Shown here: piece after piece, positions 57,441 to 64,000 of the stretch | How positions within the stretch are numbered: position 1 is the first letter of the stretch | How the letters are laid out: each line of letters starts with the position of its first letter | NCBI RefSeq assembly: GCF_013912375.1 | Contig: NZ_JACETV010000012.1 | Location: 47,909 to 111,908, forward strand | Length of the DNA: 64,000 nt | Source: Emticicia sp. BO119 | GTDB taxonomy: Bacteria; Bacteroidota; Bacteroidia; Cytophagales; Spirosomataceae | Direction: 5' to 3' | The notes under the pieces: model-generated | The model's database searches: none | What the model was told of the DNA's origin: nothing | What the model saw: only the letters and a program-made list of their open reading frames with translations | Made by a program: the position numbers and the translations under genes

Positions 57441-57547
57441 ATAGAACCTGTTTAAACTTATTTCTTTTGGCTCATCTGATTAAAAAATTGCCGCAATGGC
57501 GGACCGTGCATTCTCGCTATAAAATAAAAAGTTTAAACAGGTTCATA
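57441..57547. mobile_element. MITE-like element with 16-bp terminal inverted repeats
   Basis: GAACCTGTTTAAACTT (57444-57459) and its exact complement (57529-57544) bound a 101-nt element with no coding capacity. ATA directly flanks both ends (57441-57443 and 57545-57547), as expected for a 3-bp target duplication. It is probably a non-autonomous element mobilised by a transposase elsewhere. The family cannot be fixed from this window; a stable RNA hairpin is the alternative. Confidence 0.6.
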
Positions 57548-57965
57548 AAGATAAATAGATTTATAGGTTGGGTACTTACTGGTGAAGAAGTTATAGATGA
57601 TTAACTACGGGGATATTCTGAACAATGAAATTAAAGGAAGAAAAGTTATTTATACGAATAAAGAGAAATTATCAACTCTATATATTAGCTAATCGGTTTC
57701 TTTTACTCCTATTTTTAAAAATGAGAGCTGCTGAATTGATATTCGTCGAATCAAATGCTTTTAACCTCAACTATCGTTCTACCTTAAAAACTGCCAATGG
57801 CAGTAGGTGATTTTCTGCAAAATTTATTAAAATTACTGATAAGTGTTGTTTGTGAATAAATGAATAGTTCATCATTTGAATTACCCTGAAAACTAAAAGC
57901 CCTTAGCGCCGTACTCTTCGTATCATTGTAGTTTAACAGGAAAAGTACTGTTTTGTATCATTTAG

Positions 57966-58005
57966 GTTCAAAATGAGGAAAAGAATGTTCAAAATGCGCT
58001 AACAC
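57966..58005 (+). promoter_or_regulatory. LytTR-type direct-repeat element, copy 3
   Basis: Half-sites GTTCAAAATGAG (57966-57977) and GTTCAAAATGCG (57987-57998) are exactly 21 bp apart, with the AAAAGAAT spacer and GCTAACAC tail of copy 1. The element lies 51-90 nt upstream of the LytTR gene at 58056, so autoregulation is likely. Confidence 0.72.
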
Positions 58006-58055
58006 AAAAGGCGATTGCTGCACTACTTTTGAGCTTGTCAAAAAAATCAACTACC

Positions 58056-58409
58056 ATGAATAACGAACTTCTCATTCCGTTTGGAGGGCGACTAAAAATT
58101 GACCCTACGACTGTTTTGCTTTTGAAGGCAGACATCAATTATACGCAAGTGTATCTGGAAGATGGCAGCACAGTTTTGTCATCAGTTACGCTTGGTACAC
58201 TTGCCAAACGCCTGCAACAATTTCCTTTTTTCAGGCCTAACCGTTCGGTTCTTATTAATCTTAGTTATATAGTGGGTTACGAACAGTCCTCATCACAGAT
58301 AAAAATGGGAAACAACGAGATATATAAAATATCAAGAAGGAGAACGAAGCATTTCCAAAGGCTTTCAGGCCAAAGTGCTATTAGAGCAACCAAAGAACTT
58401 TCATGGTAG
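58056..58409 (+). CDS. Stand-alone LytTR DNA-binding protein
   Basis: The protein has 117 residues from the ATG at 58056 and is a single LytTR domain: LLLKADINYTQVYLEDGS, TLGTLAKRL, FFRPNRSVLINLSYIVGY and IYKISRRRTKHFQRL. It is a close paralogue of the protein at 11330-11644 and has the same 40-bp element upstream. It sits beside the giant repeat adhesin gene (600 nt away, same strand), a possible target. No receiver or signal domain is present. Confidence 0.85.
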   Translation: MNNELLIPFGGRLKIDPTTVLLLKADINYTQVYLEDGSTVLSSVTLGTLAKRLQQFPFFRPNRSVLINLSYIVGYEQSSSQIKMGNNEIYKISRRRTKHFQRLSGQSAIRATKELSW

Positions 58410-59014
58410 AAAGATAAAAAGTTGGAGAGGGTTTCTGATCAGAAACTCTTCTCTGCTTTTTGAGAACTATCATGCCCCTTAACCCAAAAATTTCTACCAG
58501 CATACAAAACATGTCTATCTCATCACTAAACAATCTGCCTCTACCGACGAGCAGGTGTTGTAATAATATTAGCTCACTTAATGTTCAAATAATGTCAACT
58601 TCTGGATGAATGTTTTTTTTGGATGAAGAACGATTATTTGCTATGTATGTGAGATTTCTCGTATATTGATTATATATTACCAAAGGTTTTGTAAGTAAAG
58701 GTAACCAATCATATATTTTTACTTAAAAGTGAAGTAACTATAAAGTAATATCAAAAGCCTGAAACTGATGAAAGAAGTTTCATTCTGTATTAATTCTGTA
58801 TATCTCAATCTGCCTGCTTTGATTTTTTGATAAGCCATCTCCACAAAACATTTAAATTAATATAACCTATTAAAAATCTCACAATAGAATTATTTAAACG
58901 TGCAAAAATTTAAGAACCTTCAACGAATTGAATACAATTCATTGAATAGGTAAGCTGTAGTTTAAAAAAATTAACTCATAAAAGTAAAGCCATTTTCTAT
59001 ACCATTAAATATTG
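58410..59014. other. Intergenic region before the giant adhesin gene
   Basis: No gene is seen. A terminator-like palindrome lies at 58425-58455, just after the LytTR gene. Near 58581-58598 ATGTTCA and ATGTCAA occur 11 bp apart, a weak LytTR-like pattern with one-turn spacing that I do not count as a site. Confidence 0.5.
58425..58455 (+). terminator. Hairpin terminator of the LytTR gene
   Basis: A 16-nt perfect palindrome (GTTTCTGATCAGAAAC, 58431-58446), extended by GAGAG/CTCTTCTC-type pairing, begins 16 nt after the stop, and the sequence GCTTTTTGAG follows. Confidence 0.6.
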
Positions 59015-59020
59015 ATGATT

Positions 59021-62000
59021 ATGAAAACATTTATACAATTCGGTGTAGTCAGATTCTTCGGTACATTATTAACTATTATTTTTATTCAAAATTATTCAGA
59101 AGCGCAAACTACTCTACAATCCGGTACAATTAGTGGAGTAACCCTTATCCCGTTTACAGTGCCTACCTGTTTTGGCAACTCCTCTACCTCTACAACATTA
59201 TGCGGAGGTGGGACGACTGTTACTTTTGAATTTACACATACCCAAATAAGTTCGTGTCCAAACTCTGGTCTGATTGCTTCTCCAGGATCTGTAGCTTATG
59301 GGGGACCAGGTACTTCTGCAACGTTTACCTACTATCATACACTCAGTTATTCTTCAAGCAATGAGAATCAACATCTGGTTTTCAGTGCTCCGATAACGCG
59401 CTTTCAGTTTTCAGTAGCCGGGCCAAATGGATCAGGAGAGATATTTAAGCTTGAAACTTATCTTGGTGCTACACTCGTTGGAACCCATACATTTGCTACT
59501 CCGGGAGTAGGGTTAAAAAATACCTTTAATATAAGTGGGGATAGCTTTGATAGAATAGAATTTATTGAAATTAATAATATAAGTGCAGATGACGAACTGT
59601 TCGGTGATTTTATGGCAGATAATCCAAATCCTGATATTACTTATTCAACTTCAGAGGCCGGACCTGACCAGACTTTATGTCTTTCTTCTGCGCCTGCGGT
59701 TTTAGCGGCAAATGCTGTTGCAACCGGAAGCTGGTCTGTTTTTAGTGGCCCTTCAACAAGTAATAGTCAGTTCAGTAGTATCACTTCAGAAACCGCCACC
59801 TTTACACCTTCTGGTGGAGCAGGAACTTATGTATTAGTCTGGACAGTTACTAACGTTCCTTGTAGTCCGTCAACCGACACCGTAAATGTAACCTTTACAC
59901 TCAATCCAACTGCTACCTTTTCTTACACTGGAAGCCCGTTTTGTAAAACAGCAGATCCTCCAGAAGTAACATTGGATGGCACAACAGGAGGAACTTTCAC
60001 TTCTGCGCCTTCCGGTCTGACAATCAATAGTTCATCAGGACAGATAACACCGGGTAGTAGTACATCAGGGACTTATACAGTGACTTATACAATAGCTGCC
60101 AGTGGAGGCTGTGCTTCTGCTACTGCTACTACCAGTGTAACGATTACGGATAGCCCAAACGCAACGATTAGTTATGTAGGAACACCTTATTGTAAAACAG
60201 CGAGTGCATCCAATGTAACCTTGACAGGAACTTCTGGAGGTACTTTTACTTCTGCCCCCTCAGGTCTGACAATCAATAGTTCATCAGGACAGATAACCCC
60301 GGGAAGTAGTACATCAGGGACTTATACAGTAACCTATACGATAGCTGCCAGCGGGGGATGTGCTTCTGCTACTGCAACTACGAGTGTGACCATTACTAAT
60401 GCGCCAAGTGCAACGATTAGTTATTCAGGAACCCCTTATTGTAAAACAGCGAGTGCATCCAATGTAACATTCACAGGAACTTCTGGGGGAACCTTTACTT
60501 CTGCGCCTTCCGGTCTGACAATCAATAGTTCATCAGGACAGATAACACCGGGTAGTAGTACATCAGGGACTTATACAGTGACTTATACGATAGCAGCCAG
60601 TGGAGGCTGTGCTTCTGCTACGGCAACCACCAGTGTAACGATTACGGATAGTCCAAGCGCAACGATTAGTTATGTAGGAACACCTTATTGTAAAACAGCG
60701 AGTGCATCCAATGTAACCTTGACAGGAACTTCTGGAGGTACTTTTACTTCTGCCCCCTCAGGTCTGACAATCAATAGTTCATCAGGACAGATTACCCCTG
60801 GAAGTAGTACATCAGGGACTTATACAGTAGCTTATACAATAGCTGCCAGTGGAGGCTGTGCTTCTGCGACTGCTACTACCAGTGTAACGATTACAGATAG
60901 CCCAAGTGCAACGATTAGTTATACAGGCACGCCATACTGTAAAACGGCGAGTGCTTCCAATGTGACTTTGACAGGCTCTTCTGGGGGTACTTTTACTTCT
61001 GCTCCCTCAGGTCTGACAATTAATAGTTCATCGGGACAGATTACCCCAGGAAGTAGTACAGCAGGGACTTATACAGTAACCTATATGATAGCTGCCAGTG
61101 GAGGCTGTGCTTCTGCTACGGCCACCACCAGTGTAACGATTACGGATAGTCCAAGTGCTACAATTAGTTATGCCGGCACGCCTTATTGTAAATCAGCCAG
61201 CCCTTCGAATGTGACTTTGACAGGAACTTCTGGGGGTACTTTCACTTCAGCGCCCTCTGGTCTGACAATCAATAATTCATCGGGACAGATTACACCAAAT
61301 AGCAGTACATCAGGGACTTATACTGTTACCTATACGATAGCTGCCAGTGGAGGCTGTGCTTCTGCTACGGCCACCACCAGTGTAACGATTACAGATAGTC
61401 CAAGTGCAACGATTGGTTATGCCGGCACACCTTATTGTAAATCAGCGAGTCCGGCCAACGTAACCTTAACAGGAACTTCGGGAGGAACTTTTACTGCTTC
61501 CCCTGTAGGTTTAAATCTGAACAGTTCATCAGGACAGATAACACCGGGAAGTAGTACATCAGGGACTTATACAGTAACCTATACGATAGCTGCCAGTGGG
61601 GGATGTGCCTCTGCTACGGCAACCATCAGTGTAACCATTACGGATAGCCCGAGTGCAACGATTAGTTATGCCGGAACTCCTTATTGTAAATCAGCCAGCC
61701 CTGCGAATGTAACCTTAACAGGAACTTCAGGAGGGACCTTTACAGCTTCTCCTGTTGGATTGAGTCTGAACAGTTCTTCGGGACAAATTACCCCGGGAAG
61801 TAGTACGGCAGGAACTTATACGGTTACCTACACCATAGCAGCCAGTGGAGGATGTGCTTCAGCGACTGCTACCACCAGTGTAACGATTACAGATAGTCCA
61901 AGTGCAACGATTGGTTATGCCGGCACGCCTTATTGTAAATCAGCGAGTCCGGCCAATGTAACTTTGACAGGCTCTTCTGGCGGAACTTTTACTGCTTCCC

Positions 62001-64000
62001 CTGTAGGATTGAGTCTGAACAGTTCATCGGGACAGATTACCCCCAGTAGTAGTACGTCAGGGACTTATACGGTTACCTACATCATAGCTGCCAGTGGAGG
62101 ATGTGCTTCTGCGACTGCTACTACCAGTGTAACGATTACTAATGCGCCAAGTGCAACAATTAGTTATACAGGCACGCCTTATTGTAAAACAGCCAGCCCT
62201 GCGAATGTTACTTTGACAGGAACTTCTGGGGGTACTTTCACTTCTGCTCCCTCTGGCCTGACAATCAATAATTCATCAGGACAGATTACCCCAAACAGCA
62301 GTACAGCCAATACTTATACAGTTACTTATACGATAGCTGCCAGTGGGGGCTGTGCTTCAGCTACTGCTACTACGAGTGTAACGATTACAGATAGTCCAAG
62401 TGCTACAATTAGTTATGCCGGAACCCCTTATTGTAAGACAGCCAGCCCTGCGAAAGTTACTTTGACAGGAACTTCTGGGGGTACTTTCACTTCTGCTCCC
62501 TCTGGTCTGACAATCAACAGTTCATCAGGACAGATCACACCAAATAGCAGTACATCGGGAACTTATACAGTTACTTATACGATAGCTGCCAGTGGGGGCT
62601 GTGCTTCAGCTACAGCAACCACCAGTGTAACGATTACGGATAGTCCCTCAGCCAGTATCAGCTATGCCGGCACGCCTTACTGTAAAACAGCGAGTCCTGC
62701 GAATGTAACCTTAACAGGAACTTCTGGGGGTACTTTCACTTCTGCTCCCTCAGGTTTAACAATCAATAATTCAACGGGACAGATAACTCCGGGCAGCAGT
62801 ACGGCAGGAACCTATACAGTGACCTATACGATAGCAGCCAGTGGAGGCTGTGCTTCAGCTACGGCTACCACCAGTGTAACGATTACAGATAGTCCAAGTG
62901 CTACAATTAGTTATGCCGGAACCCCTTATTGTAAGACAGCCAGCCCTGCGAATGTAACCTTGACAGGAACTTCGGGAGGAACTTTTACGGCTTCTCCTGT
63001 AGGATTGAGTCTGAACAGTTCTTCGGGACAGATTACTCCCAATAGCAGTACGGCAGGAACTTATACGGTTACCTACACCATAGCTGCCAGTGGGGGATGT
63101 GCCTCTGCGACTGCTACCACCCGTGTAACCATTACGGATAGCCCGAGTGCAACGATTGGTTATGCCGGCACGCCTTATTGTAAATCAGCGAGTCCGGCCA
63201 ATGTAACCTTAACAGGTTCTTCTGGGGGTACTTTTACAGCTTCTCCTGTAGGATTGAGTCTGAACAGTTCATCGGGGCAAATTACCCCGGGAAGTAGTAC
63301 GGCAGGAACCTATACAGTGACCTATACGATAGCTGCCAGTGGAGGATGTGCTTCAGCTACTGCCACCACCAGTGTAACGATTACGGATAGCCCCTCAGCC
63401 GGTATCAGCTATGCAGGTACGCCATACTGTAAAACAGCGAGTGCTTCCAATGTGACTTTGACAGGAACTTCTGGGGGTACTTTCACTTCTGCTCCCTCAG
63501 GTCTGACAATCAATAGTTCATCGGGGCAGATTACCCCAAATAGCAGTACATCGGGAACTTATACAGTTACTTATACGATAGCTGCCAGTGGGGGCTGTGC
63601 TTCAGCTACTGCTACTACGAGTGTAACGATTACAGATAGTCCAAGTGCTACAATTAGTTATGCCGGAACCCCTTATTGTAAGACAGCCAGCCCTGCGAAT
63701 GTAACCTTGACAGGAACTTCGGGAGGAGCCTTTACGGCTTCTCCTGTAGGATTGAGTCTGAACAGTTCTTCGGGACAAATTACCCCGGGAAGTAGTTCGG
63801 CAGGTGCTTATACAGTGACTTATACGATAGCTGCCAGTGGAGGATGTGCTTCAGCGACTGCTACCACCAGTGTAACAATTACAGATAGTCCAAGTGCTAC
63901 AATTAGTTATGGGGGAACACCTTATTGTAAATCAGCGAGTCCGGCCAATGTAACCTTAACAGGAACTTCGGGAGGGACCTTTACTTCAGCGCCCTCTGGT
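59021..64000 (+). CDS. Giant secreted adhesin with 83-residue tandem repeats (partial)
   Basis: The frame is open from ATG 59021 (ATG 59015 would add two residues) to the window end, 1660 residues so far. A signal-type start with a hydrophobic core (LLTIIFIQNYSEAQ) is followed by a unique N-terminal region to about residue 300. At least 17 tandem Ig/PKD-like domains follow, each 83 residues (ISYAGTPYCKTASPANVTL, GTSGGTFTSAPSGLTIN, SGQITPGSSTSGTYTVTYT, then ASGGCASATATTSVTITDSP), each with two Cys. The C-terminus is outside the window but is likely a T9SS sorting domain. This is a cell-surface adhesin type widespread in Bacteroidota; the ligand is unknown. Confidence 0.9.
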   Translation, partial: MKTFIQFGVVRFFGTLLTIIFIQNYSEAQTTLQSGTISGVTLIPFTVPTCFGNSSTSTTLCGGGTTVTFEFTHTQISSCPNSGLIASPGSVAYGGPGTSATFTYYHTLSYSSSNENQHLVFSAPITRFQFSVAGPNGSGEIFKLETYLGATLVGTHTFATPGVGLKNTFNISGDSFDRIEFIEINNISADDELFGDFMADNPNPDITYSTSEAGPDQTLCLSSAPAVLAANAVATGSWSVFSGPSTSNSQFSSITSETATFTPSGGAGTYVLVWTVTNVPCSPSTDTVNVTFTLNPTATFSYTGSPFCKTADPPEVTLDGTTGGTFTSAPSGLTINSSSGQITPGSSTSGTYTVTYTIAASGGCASATATTSVTITDSPNATISYVGTPYCKTASASNVTLTGTSGGTFTSAPSGLTINSSSGQITPGSSTSGTYTVTYTIAASGGCASATATTSVTITNAPSATISYSGTPYCKTASASNVTFTGTSGGTFTSAPSGLTINSSSGQITPGSSTSGTYTVTYTIAASGGCASATATTSVTITDSPSATISYVGTPYCKTASASNVTLTGTSGGTFTSAPSGLTINSSSGQITPGSSTSGTYTVAYTIAASGGCASATATTSVTITDSPSATISYTGTPYCKTASASNVTLTGSSGGTFTSAPSGLTINSSSGQITPGSSTAGTYTVTYMIAASGGCASATATTSVTITDSPSATISYAGTPYCKSASPSNVTLTGTSGGTFTSAPSGLTINNSSGQITPNSSTSGTYTVTYTIAASGGCASATATTSVTITDSPSATIGYAGTPYCKSASPANVTLTGTSGGTFTASPVGLNLNSSSGQITPGSSTSGTYTVTYTIAASGGCASATATISVTITDSPSATISYAGTPYCKSASPANVTLTGTSGGTFTASPVGLSLNSSSGQITPGSSTAGTYTVTYTIAASGGCASATATTSVTITDSPSATIGYAGTPYCKSASPANVTLTGSSGGTFTASPVGLSLNSSSGQITPSSSTSGTYTVTYIIAASGGCASATATTSVTITNAPSATISYTGTPYCKTASPANVTLTGTSGGTFTSAPSGLTINNSSGQITPNSSTANTYTVTYTIAASGGCASATATTSVTITDSPSATISYAGTPYCKTASPAKVTLTGTSGGTFTSAPSGLTINSSSGQITPNSSTSGTYTVTYTIAASGGCASATATTSVTITDSPSASISYAGTPYCKTASPANVTLTGTSGGTFTSAPSGLTINNSTGQITPGSSTAGTYTVTYTIAASGGCASATATTSVTITDSPSATISYAGTPYCKTASPANVTLTGTSGGTFTASPVGLSLNSSSGQITPNSSTAGTYTVTYTIAASGGCASATATTRVTITDSPSATIGYAGTPYCKSASPANVTLTGSSGGTFTASPVGLSLNSSSGQITPGSSTAGTYTVTYTIAASGGCASATATTSVTITDSPSAGISYAGTPYCKTASASNVTLTGTSGGTFTSAPSGLTINSSSGQITPNSSTSGTYTVTYTIAASGGCASATATTSVTITDSPSATISYAGTPYCKTASPANVTLTGTSGGAFTASPVGLSLNSSSGQITPGSSSAGAYTVTYTIAASGGCASATATTSVTITDSPSATISYGGTPYCKSASPANVTLTGTSGGTFTSAPSG
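59942..64000 (+). repeat. Tandem repeat array, exact 249-bp period, 17 copies, mosaic variants
   Basis: The conserved TGT of the repeat motif (YCK/FCK) falls at 59942, 60191, 60440 and so on to 63926, always 249 nt apart, with no insertions or deletions. The core exists in two versions: type A (TSAPSGLTIN) in copies 1-6, 10-12, 15 and 17, and type B (TASPVGL followed by SLN or NLN) in copies 7-9, 13, 14 and 16. Flanking parts are shared by both types. The array runs beyond the window. Confidence 0.9.

Larger units (their letters stand above)
57394..58055. other. Intergenic region with MITE-like element and LytTR site
   Basis: No supported gene; a 61-codon frame at 57625-57810 has no domain. 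It holds the inverted-repeat element at 57441-57547 and the LytTR-type direct repeat at 57966-58005. Confidence 0.5.

Noticed and set aside
57625..57810. 61-codon frame between the MITE-like element and the LytTR gene
   Set aside because: No domain or start signal; probably chance.
58581..58598. ATGTTCA and ATGTCAA 11 bp apart, similar to LytTR half-sites
   Set aside because: Spacing is one helical turn, not the 21 bp seen in the three good elements, and flanking bases do not match.
59942..64000. Possible CRISPR array suggested by the regular repeat spacing
   Set aside because: The 249-nt unit keeps one open reading frame throughout, copies vary by coding-neutral changes, and no unique spacers exist.

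Overview
The window looks like chromosome from a Bacteroidota bacterium of the order Cytophagales, probably a Spirosomataceae relative such as Emticicia, Arcicella or Runella. The evidence is low G+C content, TonB/SusC/SusD proteins, T9SS-style sorting and '3-coathanger' C-termini, DUF3500, GEVED and DUF4097 families, stand-alone LytTR proteins, TAnnTTTG-type promoters and very weak Shine-Dalgarno use. The genus is inference. No tRNA, rRNA, CRISPR array, prophage or intact insertion sequence was seen.

Layout. 1-2.6 kb: a stressosome operon on the minus strand (single-domain response regulator, RsbR, RsbS, RsbT, then an RsbT-like ATPase that leaves the window). 2.7-11.7 kb: separate genes for an acyltransferase, darcynin, a GlsB/YeaQ membrane protein, a lipase, a DUF3500 protein, a Cys-rich secreted protein, two alpha/beta hydrolases and a LytTR regulator. 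12-19 kb: an acetyltransferase, a small secreted protein, a second acyltransferase, and a two-gene operon for a collagen-like surface protein and a 3-coathanger protein. 19.3-20.4 kb: alkaline phosphatase. 20.7-27.4 kb: a minus-strand cluster of ECF sigma factor, membrane anti-sigma-like TPR protein, Cys/His protein, small unknown protein and an exported, membrane-anchored TPR-CHAT protease, with a LytTR remnant directly behind it. 28.3-31.7 kb: a bacteriophytochrome operon (response regulator, heme oxygenase, phytochrome kinase). 31.7-39 kb: a TonB-type receptor, a beta-propeller, a hydrophilic protein and two overlapping L,D-transpeptidase genes. 39.2-44.8 kb: a giant M43 metalloprotease/adhesin. 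45-51.6 kb: a SusC/SusD locus with a premature stop in each gene, then YciI and CBM6 genes. 51.9-57.4 kb: a serine hydrolase, a sigma/anti-sigma/DUF4097 operon, and a DUF2975-HTH pair. 57.4-64 kb: a MITE-like element, another LytTR gene, and a giant 83-residue-repeat adhesin that leaves the window.

Main points. (1) The TPR-CHAT/ECF-sigma cluster has the parts of a protease-controlled sigma switch without CRISPR; the anti-sigma candidate and the CHAT protease are both predicted to face the periplasm. (2) Three closely similar 40-bp elements, each a 21-bp-period direct repeat, lie upstream of two LytTR genes and of the collagen-like operon, and suggest a LytTR regulon for surface proteins. (3) Both susC (codon 3) and susD (mid-gene) carry single in-frame stops, so this uptake locus looks recently inactivated. 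(4) The giant adhesin repeat has an exact 249-bp period in 17 copies and a mosaic of two core variants, which points to intragenic recombination. Functions are inferred from motifs read by eye; no database search was run.
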